From NCBI GenBank assembly GCA_016708025.1, contig JADJGQ010000002.1, forward strand, positions 248,001 to 312,000: a stretch of 64,000 bases of DNA, in the 5' to 3' direction. This stretch comes from a bacterium (lineage in GTDB: Bacteria; Zixibacteria; MSB-5A5; GN15; FEB-12). The notes under the pieces are model-generated. The model ran no database searches. It was not told the DNA's origin and worked only from the letters and a program-made list of their open reading frames with translations. Made by a program: the position numbers and the translations under genes. Each line of letters opens with the position of its first letter. Within the stretch, counting starts at the first letter, position 1. Positions 1 to 9,088 of the stretch are shown here, in pieces.

Positions 1-38
1 AGACAAATGCCGATATCTTGCTATGACTTACACTCCCA

Positions 39-674
39 CTAATTCTGCAACGGATTCTTGATATCCCCCTCCGATACCTGAACATCAACCGGCGCACCCG
101 GCTTCTTCGTCTGCGCATTCACCGCCGACGGATTCCCCGCTAATTTCAGTTTCGGAAGCCCCACCTGGCGGCGCAGAACCTCTATGTAGTCACTGATAAG
201 TCGATATTTGTTGCTTATCGCGTCAGACCGTCGAATCGCGGTCACCAGACGCTCCTTGGTTTTGCAAATATCCAGCGCATAGGAGAAATGCTCACGGTCG
301 AGTAACTCCAGCACCGGGAGATCATCCGAAAGCGACTGGCCGGTATCCGGTAAAACCACCGAGGCTACCTGCGCTTGCCAGAGGAGTTGACGAAACTGAT
401 CAACCACATAGGTCGTCGAATCGAGATCCCGCTGCAACAGAGCCAACATTGACTGTTCGGTCAGCGCGATACGCGGCTGATCACCCTTGAGTACCGCGTC
501 GTACCAGACATCAACCGCATACGCCAACTGATCCGGCGCCATACCGGAGTAATAGTACTCCTTCAATGGTTCAGGGATCGGCTGCTTCTTTGCTTGCGGT
601 TCACCAGCGGATACCGAAAGCGCCAATGCTACGGCGGAGCCGGCTATGATTGATAGGATTCTCGACGCGCTCAT
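39..674 (-). CDS. Secreted hypothetical protein
   Basis: I do not recognise this 211-residue protein. It begins with a clear signal peptide (hydrophobic run ILSIIAGSAVALALSVSA) and is therefore probably periplasmic; the mature part is charged and largely helical. An ATG 15 bases further upstream is in frame, but the ATG at 674 has GGAG nine bases ahead of it and starts directly at the signal peptide, so I chose it. It is the last gene of a minus-strand group, and the next gene upstream is separated by about 190 bases. The C-terminal 30 residues are rich in Lys, Pro and Asn and look disordered. Confidence 0.7.
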   Translation of the reverse strand: MSASRILSIIAGSAVALALSVSAGEPQAKKQPIPEPLKEYYYSGMAPDQLAYAVDVWYDAVLKGDQPRIALTEQSMLALLQRDLDSTTYVVDQFRQLLWQAQVASVVLPDTGQSLSDDLPVLELLDREHFSYALDICKTKERLVTAIRRSDAISNKYRLISDYIEVLRRQVGLPKLKLAGNPSAVNAQTKKPGAPVDVQVSEGDIKNPLQN

Positions 675-747
675 GATGACAATCTCCATCGGGACGTTTC
701 AGCAGTCCCATCATCAGAGAAAGCAAAGTCGCTGCCGAAGAAGTATT

Positions 748-764
748 CTATTGTTATACAATAG
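748..764. repeat. Inverted repeat, CTATTGT/ACAATAG
   Basis: A perfect 7-bp inverted repeat with a 3-base centre lies in the spacer upstream of the secreted protein at 39-674 and downstream of the GNAT gene. It could be an operator for the former or part of a weak hairpin after the latter. There is no T-tract to make it a convincing terminator. Confidence 0.35.
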
Positions 765-867
765 CTTAGCGATTGTCGTCTGGCGCGAAGCTATTGGGGG
801 GCAGGCATAGCTATAGCCTTGAACCAATACTCGTTAGTGCAAAATCAGTGAGGAAATGTTCGGGAGA

Positions 868-1653
868 TCAGCGGCGAATCTCAAAAAGCGCTTCCTGGTA
901 TTCGTGTACTTTCTCAAATCCCAGGCTGCGGTAACTCTGAATCGCCGGTTGGTTGTCGGCTTTGACATTCAGGCAGATCATCAATTTCTCTTTGATAAGC
1001 TGATCGCAGAGATGCGAAGTCAACACAGTCGCGAAGCCGTGTCCGCGCTCTTCGGGAAGAGTCGCAATCGCCCCAAGTACCGCGATCTTGTATTTCGGAG
1101 AGTAGATATGAACTCCGGCAATCGAGACAAGCCTGCCATCACGAACCAACCCGACAAACTTGCCGGTCTCAAGCATGTGTGGTTCGAAATAGCCATCGGG
1201 ATACGCGGCCTGATAAAACGCGGCAACCGCTTCTGAGTCAGCAAGCGAGAGCGATTTGATACTCCCAGCTTCCGGTTGCGATTTCGCCGGCACGAACTTC
1301 CCCAGCTTCATCTTATAATGAAGCCCAAGATCAACCTCATTATATGTATGCAGAAACTGCCCGCTATAGGCCATCTGGTAATGGCTATAAAACCGCAGAG
1401 GTAGAACCGGCATCAACTCCTGAAGCAGATCTGCGAAACCATCCGTCATGCCAAACGCCAGAACTGTCGGAGTCGTCAGACCGCTGTAGATCAGCACTGA
1501 TTCCAGAATGTGGGCGGTCTCGTTGTACGTACAGGCAAACTGGCAATGCCGAAAATAGCGCTCATCCAGATCGCCGATGTGGTATGCAAACAGAACCGGG
1601 TCTTTCTGGAAATGTTTGAAAAGACGCTCTTTGTCGATGGCGAATGTGAACAT
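868..1653 (-). CDS. GNAT family N-acetyltransferase
   Basis: This 261-residue protein has a GNAT fold in its C-terminal half. The acetyl-CoA binding motif A is visible as AVLGAIATLPEERGHGFATV (R-x-x-G-x-G/A type), followed by the usual beta-5 region with NVKADNQPAIQSYRSLGF. The N-terminal 130 residues form a second, degenerate domain, as in two-domain GNAT proteins. It transfers an acetyl group from acetyl-CoA to an amine; the substrate cannot be read from sequence. It follows the PC4-like gene on the same strand after 17 bases. The family is certain, the substrate unknown. Confidence 0.85.
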   Translation of the reverse strand: MFTFAIDKERLFKHFQKDPVLFAYHIGDLDERYFRHCQFACTYNETAHILESVLIYSGLTTPTVLAFGMTDGFADLLQELMPVLPLRFYSHYQMAYSGQFLHTYNEVDLGLHYKMKLGKFVPAKSQPEAGSIKSLSLADSEAVAAFYQAAYPDGYFEPHMLETGKFVGLVRDGRLVSIAGVHIYSPKYKIAVLGAIATLPEERGHGFATVLTSHLCDQLIKEKLMICLNVKADNQPAIQSYRSLGFEKVHEYQEALFEIRR

Positions 1654-1661
1654 TGAAAATA

Positions 1662-1679
1662 GGGAGCTGGTCAGCTCCC
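1662..1679 (-). terminator. Hairpin at the end of the PC4-like gene
   Basis: GGGAGCTG and CAGCTCCC form a perfect 8-bp stem with a 2-base centre, overlapping the stop codon of the PC4-like gene. On the minus strand it is followed by TATTTTC. It may attenuate read-through into the GNAT gene, or stabilise the upstream message; the T-run is too short for a confident terminator. Confidence 0.4.
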
Positions 1680-1874
1680 CTTGATCTGATTGAGGTAACC
1701 GAGGACTTCGTCAAGCTGTTCACGCTTGAACGTGACTCCCTTTTTTGTCGGAAGCCAGCTCTGGTCATCGGACAGAAAATAGATACGCAGCGACACCAAC
1801 TGGTGCCCCTTGTATTCCGACTCTTCTATGATCAGCCTTTCGGTGGCCGACCGCTCCAACTCAAATCGTTTCAT
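1671..1874 (-). CDS. Transcriptional coactivator PC4 (p15)-like protein
   Basis: This 67-residue protein consists almost entirely of a PC4-type single-stranded DNA-binding domain: the pattern E-x-K-G-x-x-L-V-x-L-R-I-Y-F, then WLPTKKGVTF and a terminal helix LDEVLGYLNQI. Bacterial members of this family are small dimeric single-stranded nucleic-acid binding proteins, probably acting in transcription or replication stress. GGAG lies about nine bases ahead of the ATG. It sits between the adenosine-specific-kinase family gene and the GNAT gene, 15 bases from the former, so it is probably co-transcribed with both. Confidence 0.8.
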   Translation of the reverse strand: MKRFELERSATERLIIEESEYKGHQLVSLRIYFLSDDQSWLPTKKGVTFKREQLDEVLGYLNQIKGS

Positions 1875-1889
1875 CTAAATACTCTCCGG

Positions 1890-2387
1890 CTAACGCTTAT
1901 AGCCAATTTTCCGAAGGAACTCCACACGCTCCTTCTTGTCTGCATCCGCCTCAACACCGAGTGGCGGCTCACCGTCGATAACCCCCAACACCCCACGTCC
2001 CTGCTCGCTGACCGCGACGATCACCTGCAGTGGATTGGCCGTCGCACAGAAGATCCGGCAGACCTCCTGCGTCTCTTTGATCCGGTTGAGCACGTTGATC
2101 GGGAATCCTGCCTTCATATAGACGAAAAAGGTATGTCCGGCGCCGACAGTTTTGGCGGCCATCGTTGCTGCCGCGATCATCTCGGCATCATTCCCGTCGG
2201 TCCGGATCAACCGCTTGCCGGATGCTTCGCAGAAAGCGATCCCAAACTTTATCCCCATCCCGGATGTTACCAGCGCCTCGTACAAGTCTTCGACCGTCTT
2301 AATAAAGTGCGACTGTCCAAAGACCAGATTGCAGTCGGCCGGCATCGCGATCGGAACCAGCTCGGTGCGATATTCGTCACTCTTCAT
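1890..2387 (-). CDS. Adenosine-specific kinase family protein (DUF355)
   Basis: This 165-residue protein matches the small single-domain family annotated as adenosine-specific kinase (first described in archaea). Family-typical segments are [64 protein letters not shown] and [14 protein letters not shown]. The enzymatic role of bacterial members is poorly established, so the name is a family label. The start overlaps the end of the LolA-like gene by 11 bp, with AGGTG ahead of the ATG, which points to translational coupling in one operon. Confidence 0.85.
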   Translation of the reverse strand: MKSDEYRTELVPIAMPADCNLVFGQSHFIKTVEDLYEALVTSGMGIKFGIAFCEASGKRLIRTDGNDAEMIAAATMAAKTVGAGHTFFVYMKAGFPINVLNRIKETQEVCRIFCATANPLQVIVAVSEQGRGVLGVIDGEPPLGVEADADKKERVEFLRKIGYKR

Positions 2388-3171
2388 CTTTCACCTCAAA
2401 GAGCGAATCGGGTACGCCGCCGTTGATGATCGGTTCGGAGTATGTCTCAGTCGCGGCGGTCGGGACACTGATCAGCCACATCGCTTTCGCTTTCATATTG
2501 AATGAAAACTGAGTCGGGATCCAGTATCCCTCAGCGGTCGGCAGATAATTCAGCGCCATGTTCATCTTGGACATCTTAAACATCGTCCGGTTGACGAGTG
2601 CTGATGGCGAGAAGGTCACTCGCACCAGATGCAGTGATTCGGTGTCGAAGAAATAGTCGCCATTCAACAGGGTATCAGCCGGTTCTTTGGCCGTCACCTT
2701 GAAATAGTGGCAGAGGTATCCATCCACGCGCTCACCCGCAACCCCAAGATAGTCGATCGTATAGATTTCGCGTTTCTCCGGATAAAACGGTTTGAGCATC
2801 GGATAGCTGATATTCGGAGTCGCCCGACGTTTCTTTTTCTCACGATCCTCTTTCGCTGCGTCCTGACAGTCTTTGTCAGACATCGGCTTCCCCTCCTTGA
2901 TACCGGAGAGATACTCTTCGTGCATCAGCGCGGTGTCGGCGAGGTATTTAATGGAGATCCGTTTATTGAACCGTACCTTTTCTTCAAATGTCCCGTCATC
3001 CTTCTCTTCGCCCTTGATATATTCCGAAAGCACCACCAGGTCCTTGACCTGAGCGCGCTGGGCTTTGTCGACCTGCACTATCTTCTCTATCAATTGCTCC
3101 GGCGATTCGGTTTGCGCCGAGACCGACAACGCGGCCAACATCATACCGAAAACGATCAGTATTCGCTTCAC
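2377..3171 (-). CDS. Secreted LolA-like outer-membrane-sorting protein
   Basis: The 264-residue product has a signal peptide ([20 protein letters not shown]). The rest reads like a LolA/LolB-fold lipid-carrier-like protein: alternating beta strands such as [32 protein letters not shown] and [17 protein letters not shown]. Proteins of this shape bind lipids or lipoproteins in the periplasm. I cannot assign it to the canonical LolA, and its lysine-rich middle (residues 95-115) is unusual. Its start overlaps the HEAT-cyclophilin gene by four bases (ATGA), so both are translated from one message. Confidence 0.6.
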   Translation of the reverse strand: MKRILIVFGMMLAALSVSAQTESPEQLIEKIVQVDKAQRAQVKDLVVLSEYIKGEEKDDGTFEEKVRFNKRISIKYLADTALMHEEYLSGIKEGKPMSDKDCQDAAKEDREKKKRRATPNISYPMLKPFYPEKREIYTIDYLGVAGERVDGYLCHYFKVTAKEPADTLLNGDYFFDTESLHLVRVTFSPSALVNRTMFKMSKMNMALNYLPTAEGYWIPTQFSFNMKAKAMWLISVPTAATETYSEPIINGGVPDSLFEVKDEE

Positions 3172-5171
3172 TTGGTTGGTTTCCCTTCGAAAATCATGAT
3201 TTTCTGGATAATATCACCGCGAACTATCTCGTCGGCGATCTCCATACCATCGGTTACTTCGCCAAAGACGGTGTACCGTCCATTCAGATGTGGCTGCGGC
3301 GAAAGGGCGATGAAAAACTGCGAGCCACCGGTATCTTTGCCGGAGGTCGCAATCCCGACCGTCCCACGCCGATACGGAAGGTCCGAGTATTCGCATCTGA
3401 TCTGATACCCCGGCCCGCCCCAGCCATCGCCGCGCGGGTCACCCCCCTGGACAACGAAATTCGGCACCACCCGGTGGAATTTCAGACCGTCGTAAACCCC
3501 GGACTGGGCCAGCTCAATGAAGTTTATCACGGTCAGAGGAGCGATATCAAAGCGAAGTTCCAGCTCTATTTCGCCTTTGTCGGTGATGATCCGCGCAGTC
3601 GGGTTAACCGTATACCGCTCGACTGCGCTTCGCACCTGCCCTTCGGTGATTCTGGCCAGGGCCGGCGGAACCTGCGCCCAGCGGTCTTCGCCCATCTCTT
3701 TCTCATATACAATCGCCGCAGACCGGCGGACGATATACTCTTTGTCGAGTATTCCATCGATCAACAGTCGCACCAATGCGGAGTCTTTTCCAAACTCCGT
3801 AAAAAGCTTCGGCAGACCATCTATGATCGTGCGGCGGATGTCCGAGTCGATCTCCGTCCCGCGTGCCATGATCTCCGACAATGTCGGGAAAAACCGATCC
3901 AGCTTGAAATTGATGATCGCATCCACGCCCGTAACCAGGAGCACCATATCCTGATCGTTGAGCGCCTGACCGATATAGTAGTCCAGGTTGGCGGAATCTA
4001 GTTTGGTGAGCACCTCGAATGCCGACAGACGGACCAGCGGGTCTTCATCGGCGAACATCTGCGCCACCCGGGGGAGTACTGCGTCCCGTTCCATCAATCC
4101 GTATGCTTCCACACACGCGGCCCGCACATATGGCGATGGTTTCATTGTCCGCACCGAATCGATCAGATTGACCGCGCGGTCCGATTGGACAGTGGCAAGA
4201 TATTTCATTCCGGCCGCCAGCACATTGTCGGATGGCTTGAGTGTGGTCAGGCTGGTGACCGCATCAATCGCCTGCTCTGCCTTGAGTTGTGCCAGCGCGT
4301 CGATCAGTGCGACTGTCAGCTTGTCGCCGGAGATCTGCGGCAATTTCCGCCAGAGATAGTTGGAGGCTTCGTACGAACCCTGCTTGGCCAGCGCGGCAAT
4401 AGCTTCGGCTTCGACCCCCTGGTCGACATCATTGAGCGCCATTCCCAGAAACTGCAGCGCTTCGGGGGTTTTCACATTCCCCATGCCGCGCACAGCCAGT
4501 GAACGGACGCCGGGATCAGCATCCGCCAGGAACCGTGCGTACACCGGTTGAACATCGGCCCCTAACCGTGCGAGCGTAAACAGCGCCGCCCGTTGTACCA
4601 TGCTGTCCTGCTCGAGCATCAGCAGATTCTCGACTGCGGAAAGCTGGTCTGTTGCTTTCGCGTAGAAGAGCCCATAGCAGGCCGCTTCGCGCACTTCGGG
4701 GGATGCATCTCCCAGAAAACTGGTCAAGTTGTCGAGCGTCTCAACCATACTGCTGTCGGAGAGCCGTCCGGCGGCGAGTACCGCCTGCGCCGATGAAGCG
4801 CCGGGGAGACTCTCTGCAGCCTCAAGAAGCTTCTCCGCATACTGCTTATCGCCAAGGAGGCCGAGGCCGAAAGCCGCTTTTGATGCCACCAGAATGGAGG
4901 GATCATGCAATGCTTCCATCAGCAGTTCACCCCCTTTTTTGTCTCCGATCCGCCCGATCGCTTGTGCGGCGCGCGCGCGAACCAGAATCGAATCATCTTT
5001 GATCAGATCGGCCAGGCGGGGTGTGAGGGTCCGAATATCTTCATCATGAATGATGGCGGCTAGTTTCTCCGGCATTGAGCGTTCCCGGAGTGAATCATAC
5101 ATCAGGTAGCCACCATAGATCCCGGCGATAGCCAGAATGACGATTGCAGCTCGTTGGAGGATCATTTTCAT
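3168..5171 (-). CDS. HEAT-repeat protein fused to a cyclophilin-type peptidyl-prolyl isomerase
   Basis: The 667-residue protein has an N-terminal membrane anchor (about residues 7-25) and then roughly 450 residues of HEAT/PBS-lyase-like repeats (recurring patterns such as D-x-x-V-R-x-x-A). It ends in a cyclophilin domain from about residue 515. Active-site features of cyclophilins are present: FHRVVPNFVVQGGDPRGDG, GSQFFIALSP and HLNGRYTVFGEV. It should catalyse proline cis/trans isomerisation outside the cytoplasmic membrane, with the repeats acting as a docking scaffold; the location is inferred from the anchor. It is the first gene of the minus-strand operon and is preceded by a strong terminator belonging to an upstream unit. 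Confidence 0.85.
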   Translation of the reverse strand: MKMILQRAAIVILAIAGIYGGYLMYDSLRERSMPEKLAAIIHDEDIRTLTPRLADLIKDDSILVRARAAQAIGRIGDKKGGELLMEALHDPSILVASKAAFGLGLLGDKQYAEKLLEAAESLPGASSAQAVLAAGRLSDSSMVETLDNLTSFLGDASPEVREAACYGLFYAKATDQLSAVENLLMLEQDSMVQRAALFTLARLGADVQPVYARFLADADPGVRSLAVRGMGNVKTPEALQFLGMALNDVDQGVEAEAIAALAKQGSYEASNYLWRKLPQISGDKLTVALIDALAQLKAEQAIDAVTSLTTLKPSDNVLAAGMKYLATVQSDRAVNLIDSVRTMKPSPYVRAACVEAYGLMERDAVLPRVAQMFADEDPLVRLSAFEVLTKLDSANLDYYIGQALNDQDMVLLVTGVDAIINFKLDRFFPTLSEIMARGTEIDSDIRRTIIDGLPKLFTEFGKDSALVRLLIDGILDKEYIVRRSAAIVYEKEMGEDRWAQVPPALARITEGQVRSAVERYTVNPTARIITDKGEIELELRFDIAPLTVINFIELAQSGVYDGLKFHRVVPNFVVQGGDPRGDGWGGPGYQIRCEYSDLPYRRGTVGIATSGKDTGGSQFFIALSPQPHLNGRYTVFGEVTDGMEIADEIVRGDIIQKIMIFEGKPTK

Positions 5172-5248
5172 AGTGCTGGCTCAATCTATCGTGCGGCGTT
5201 GGCAGGGTCAACTCTTTTACCGGATAAGAGATAGCGCCGCGAGTGAGG

Positions 5249-5281
5249 CAAAAAAAGAGCCCCCGATGGTCAGTCGAGGGC
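5249..5281 (-). terminator. Rho-independent terminator
   Basis: On the minus strand GCCCTCGA, a 7-base loop and TCGGGGGC form an 8-bp stem with one G-T pair, followed directly by TCTTTTTTTG. There is no reading frame between this terminator and the previous one at 5541-5579, so it probably ends an untranslated transcript. Confidence 0.85.
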
Positions 5282-5540
5282 CTGGTCTAACAACAGTGAC
5301 GTTTTATCTCGTCATGTCGCATCACCTCAAAAAGCAAAGTTTGTGCCGCCGCCGGAAAAACGGGTTTGAACTTGTCTGGCCGGGCTAGCTGGCTGCCCGA
5401 TAGTCAGTTGGGGCAAGCGAGGGGAGAGGGGAGTACTGGGCCTCTGTGCAACCCTGTTCATCTATTGCACAGCCAGCCGACATTCATGTCGCCATCTGAC
5501 TGAATCCTAACAAATTGGGAGGAATTTGGTCGGGTGAACC
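5282..5540 (-). ncRNA. Candidate untranslated RNA between two terminators
   Basis: About 260 bases lie between the terminator of the HmuY gene and a second strong minus-strand terminator, without a plausible protein. The stretch contains stable stems, including CGACAT-GA-ATGTCG and TGTGCAA paired with TTGCACA across a 13-base loop. This layout suggests a separately transcribed small RNA. I do not recognise it as 6S, SRP, RNase P or a known riboswitch, and no clear promoter could be fixed. Confidence 0.35.
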
Positions 5541-5579
5541 GGATAGAAGAACCCCCCGATGCCAGACAACACCGGGGGG
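5541..5579 (-). terminator. Rho-independent terminator after the HmuY-like gene
   Basis: On the minus strand CCCCCCGGTG and CATCGGGGGG form a 10-bp stem (one G-T pair) with an 8-base loop, followed by TTCTTCTATC. It lies just downstream of the stop codon of the HmuY-like lipoprotein and ends the receptor-lipoprotein operon. Confidence 0.8.
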
Positions 5580-5601
5580 CAGTATATCACACGAGGAAAG
5601 A

Positions 5602-6666
5602 CTAGAGCTGTTTCCAGATGAACGTATAGTGCCCTGAGGTTGGCACACCGCCCACGTTCGCATAGTAGCTTTCAATTTCAAGTTTATAAACTTCACCGGC
5701 TGTCTTCAACAGATAGACATTTCCTTTCGAGAGCAGTTGATGCAGTGGCGGACCGGTGTAGTTGTACCAGTCGGTCATGGCTGAACTCGGGATATCTGAG
5801 AAAAGCGGCGCACCGACCGGCTGCGAAGTGAACCCATCAATATCGGTAGGGTCAGTCAACTCGGTGTAGGCGTAAAACCCTTTGGCATCTCCCGAACCGA
5901 ATGGACCGCTATTCTGGAAGATGTTGTAGGAAGAAAACCCAAGATCCCACTCGGTCGAGTTGCTGGGAGTGGTCGGTGTGACAACCGTGCCCGACGAGAA
6001 ATCAAAGTAAACGGTTCCGCTATCGACCGCAAAGTGCGTTGAAACTGTCGGACCGGGCAGCGTCAGATCATCCGCAGTCGCCTGATAGTAATATGTCATC
6101 CACACCGTCCCCATGTCGGGCGGCATGCCGGCGCCTGTGAGAGAGTCGATCCGGAACTTTACATAATTGTGTCCACCGGCATCCAACATGGAATAGACAT
6201 TCATGTTCGGAATGAGAAGGTGATTGGGCGGGCCAGTGTACGTATACCAATCGTCAAAGAAATATTCGACCTGGTCCGCAACAAAGGTCTTACCTGCAGT
6301 ATCACCGATCACGACTGCAGCAAAATCGACAGCACCAAGACTGAATGCCAGGATATCTCCCGAGTTGTTGCTGGACTCTCCACCATTGGTTTTGACAACT
6401 TCACGACGGAAGCCGAGATCCCACGAAGTTGCGGCTAATTTCGGAACCCCGGTGGTAGTTGTATCGCGAGTGGTGAATGAGAAGTAAGAAAATTGGTCGT
6501 AGTCCGAGGCATCCACCGTGGAGCGCCAGAACTGGCCAGATTCGTCCCAGGTTGACGTGGACGTATTCGTCGGCGGATTCGACTTGGTCGGATTATCATC
6601 ATCCGAGCAACCGATCAGCCCGATCATCAGTACAAGTGCGGTCAAGACCGCAAACAATGCTTTCAC
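5602..6666 (-). CDS. HmuY-like lipoprotein with two HmuY domains
   Basis: The 354-residue product starts at a GTG with AAGGAG in front of it and has a lipoprotein signal (VLMIGLIGC). Two tandem copies of a HmuY-type beta-sandwich follow, each with the conserved pattern W-D-L-G-F and a Y-N/T-Y-T-G-P-P-x-H-x-L motif (WYTYTGPPNHLL, then WYNYTGPPLHQLL). In Bacteroidota HmuY is a surface heme-binding lipoprotein that passes heme to the TonB receptor HmuR. Here the gene follows a TonB receptor gene after 13 bases, which fits that role. Heme as the ligand is inferred; other porphyrins or metals are possible. Confidence 0.8.
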   Translation of the reverse strand: MKALFAVLTALVLMIGLIGCSDDDNPTKSNPPTNTSTSTWDESGQFWRSTVDASDYDQFSYFSFTTRDTTTTGVPKLAATSWDLGFRREVVKTNGGESSNNSGDILAFSLGAVDFAAVVIGDTAGKTFVADQVEYFFDDWYTYTGPPNHLLIPNMNVYSMLDAGGHNYVKFRIDSLTGAGMPPDMGTVWMTYYYQATADDLTLPGPTVSTHFAVDSGTVYFDFSSGTVVTPTTPSNSTEWDLGFSSYNIFQNSGPFGSGDAKGFYAYTELTDPTDIDGFTSQPVGAPLFSDIPSSAMTDWYNYTGPPLHQLLSKGNVYLLKTAGEVYKLEIESYYANVGGVPTSGHYTFIWKQL

Positions 6667-6679
6667 AATTCTACTCCTT

Positions 6680-8908
6680 CTATTGTTTATCTGTGAGTTG
6701 CAGTCCAAAGCGGAAACCGGCAAAAATCTGACGTCCCGGCCAGTAACCATACACGACATCCGTTTCATCCAGCAGATTCTCCAGCCGGAGAAACGCTTCT
6801 TTGTCGCCGGAGAAACGTTTGAAAAGATTCAAATTAAGGGTGGTCCGATGCGGCGCCCAGGTCGGATCCTCTTCCTGCTCGCCCGTATTGGAGCGGGAAG
6901 TCCAGAGTTTGTGTGACTGGTAATTCCCCCAGAAACTTCCACCAAAGCCAGACTTGCTGTCGGTGACCGACAGAACCGCCTTCACCGTGTGCGGCGGACG
7001 GTTGATCAGGTCCTCGCCATTTTCCAGATTGTGTGCTTCGAGGAAGTTATATGAGAAAGAGAGGTCGAGCCAGGAAGCCAGGCGAATTCGTGACTCCCAC
7101 TCGATCCCCTGCGTGAAGGCTCGGTCGATATTCTGGTAGACATAGATCCCGCGCCAGTAGGTCGGACTGGAGCCGACCATCGTAAACTCGACCAGGTCAT
7201 GCAAGTGATTGTAAAAGTAGGTGAGCCGATGCAGACCGATCGTCCCATACGAAAACTCCACCGAAAGCGAGCTGTTGAGCGAGTTCTCTTCGTTCATCTC
7301 GCGATATGGATGATCCGGATCGAATGAGATATTGTCGGGGAGATCCACCTGACCGCCATAAACAATATATCCCGCGGCGCTGTGGTCGAAAATGAAGTAC
7401 TGCTCCTTGATCGAGGGAGCCCGGAATCCATACCCGCCGAATGCGCGGAATTTGATATTTTCGTTCGGCTGGTACATGATATTCATCGATGGATTAAACT
7501 TACCACCAAACGCCGAGTGGTTTTCGTAGCGCACTCCGGGAAGGAATGTCAGCCTTTTGACCGGCGCATATTCATACTGCAGGTAGGCGGCGCCGGAGCG
7601 GGAGGCCTTTTTCTCGCCGCTCAATTCCGACGAGGTCAGATCCTGGTAGACATAGTTAGCGCCATAGGTGGCGACATGGTTGTCGCCGATGACGTAGTTG
7701 GAACTGTAGGAAGCTTCCCAATAAGAATCCTGTGTTTCCGAGGTATCCACCCAGGTCCCGGTCTCCTGGTCGGTTTTCGACCAGATATGGTCGTAGAATG
7801 TCCCATATAATTTGAAGTGCATGGAGTATTTCTCGCCGGAGAGAAACTGCATGCCAACCGACCCCTCATACCGCTTGTTAGTCTCTTCGTCGTCGTAAAC
7901 GAGCGTGAAGCCGGGCCATTCCTCAGACTCAACCCAGTTCCGTTTTTCATGCATAAAGCGGCCGGTAGTGGTCAGGCGCCACTCGCTAGAGAGGTAGTTG
8001 GTTAACTTAGCATCGAAATTCCACCGCCCGATCTTGTCTGCGCCGTTGGTGTGCGGTGTTTCGGGGAGAAGATCAAAGCCATCGGTGGCATAGTACTTGG
8101 CACCGGCTGTCAGCGCCGCTTTGGTCCCCCCCCACATAAATTCAGCCGATGGACTGGCTGTCTTGTGTGTGCCGTAGTCGGCGTAGAACTTTCCGGCCTT
8201 GGTATCCTGCTGTGGCGGACTGGTAATGATATTGATCACGCCGCCCATCGCCTCGGAGCCATAGAGGGTTGAACCCGTACCCTTGACGATCTCGATCTTC
8301 TGCACATTGGTCAGTGAATATTGGCTCAGGTCGATCGTCCCGTTCACGCGGCCAACCGCCCGCTCACCATCCACCAGCACCATCACGCGATCTTTGTCGA
8401 TCCCGCGAATGCTGGCGCCGGAACCGGTGAAATCATTGTTGGAGATCGTCGTCCCGATGGTGGAAGACAGAGCTTCATCGACCGACTTTGCGCCGGTCCG
8501 CTGGAAATCACGCTGGGTGATCAGTTCGGTCTGCACCGGAACATCTTTTAACAGGTGCGGAGAGCGCGTGCCAGTGACCACGACATCGTTGAGCACCCAG
8601 GGCATCGGAGCCAGAGTCAGATCAAAAACTGTAGCGCCATTAACGGTCACAGTCAGGGTATCACTGGGGTCATACGCGACGTGCGTCGCAATCAGGTGGT
8701 AGGTGCCGTCAGTCACCGTGGTGAACTGAAAGATCCCTTTGTTGTCGCTGGCATCTGTCTGATCGGTTTCAATCAGGCGGATGTTCACATCGCTGATCGG
8801 ATTGCCAGTCTCCGCATCAAGCACGCGGCCGGTCAAAGATCCGGCGTGCGCGGACCCATACGTAGCAAGTCCGAGAGAAAGCAGTATCAGAAGTTGACAG
8901 AATCGCAT
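6680..8908 (-). CDS. TonB-dependent outer-membrane receptor (HmuR/BtuB-like)
   Basis: The 742-residue protein has a signal peptide, a carboxypeptidase-regulatory-like domain (about 22-105, starting SLTGRVLDAETGNPISDVNI), a TonB box region (DVVVTGTRSPHLLKDVPVQ), a plug domain (VDEALSSTIGTTISNN, GVINIITSP) and a 22-strand-type barrel to the C-terminus. It imports a large ligand across the outer membrane using TonB energy. The adjacent HmuY-like lipoprotein suggests heme; the alternatives are cobalamin and siderophores. TonB, ExbB and ExbD are not in the window. The spacer at 8909-9088 should hold the promoter, but I see no clear iron-regulatory box. Confidence 0.9.
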   Translation of the reverse strand: MRFCQLLILLSLGLATYGSAHAGSLTGRVLDAETGNPISDVNIRLIETDQTDASDNKGIFQFTTVTDGTYHLIATHVAYDPSDTLTVTVNGATVFDLTLAPMPWVLNDVVVTGTRSPHLLKDVPVQTELITQRDFQRTGAKSVDEALSSTIGTTISNNDFTGSGASIRGIDKDRVMVLVDGERAVGRVNGTIDLSQYSLTNVQKIEIVKGTGSTLYGSEAMGGVINIITSPPQQDTKAGKFYADYGTHKTASPSAEFMWGGTKAALTAGAKYYATDGFDLLPETPHTNGADKIGRWNFDAKLTNYLSSEWRLTTTGRFMHEKRNWVESEEWPGFTLVYDDEETNKRYEGSVGMQFLSGEKYSMHFKLYGTFYDHIWSKTDQETGTWVDTSETQDSYWEASYSSNYVIGDNHVATYGANYVYQDLTSSELSGEKKASRSGAAYLQYEYAPVKRLTFLPGVRYENHSAFGGKFNPSMNIMYQPNENIKFRAFGGYGFRAPSIKEQYFIFDHSAAGYIVYGGQVDLPDNISFDPDHPYREMNEENSLNSSLSVEFSYGTIGLHRLTYFYNHLHDLVEFTMVGSSPTYWRGIYVYQNIDRAFTQGIEWESRIRLASWLDLSFSYNFLEAHNLENGEDLINRPPHTVKAVLSVTDSKSGFGGSFWGNYQSHKLWTSRSNTGEQEEDPTWAPHRTTLNLNLFKRFSGDKEAFLRLENLLDETDVVYGYWPGRQIFAGFRFGLQLTDKQ

Positions 8909-9088
8909 CGTTTATTTCCACCAGTCAGGGTCATTCTCATTGGGGGAAACTTAGAGATTGCGTGGATATGTTTGTCACCGATTTGTCACAAAATAGACTG
9001 AAAAGCTATATTCTGCGGCTATTTAGTCTTGATTTACCCGCTTATACCCCATTCGGATACAAGCAAAAGAACACAAAGTAGTGGGAGA

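Noticed and set aside
545..560. GGAGTA-N4-TACTCC palindrome like the activator motif near 61699
   Set aside because: It is inside a coding sequence (Tyr-Tyr-Tyr-Ser codons), and no -24/-12 promoter lies at the expected distance on either side.
8909..9088. Possible cobalamin riboswitch upstream of the TonB receptor
   Set aside because: The conserved B12-box bases are not present; the neighbouring HmuY-like gene makes heme more likely.
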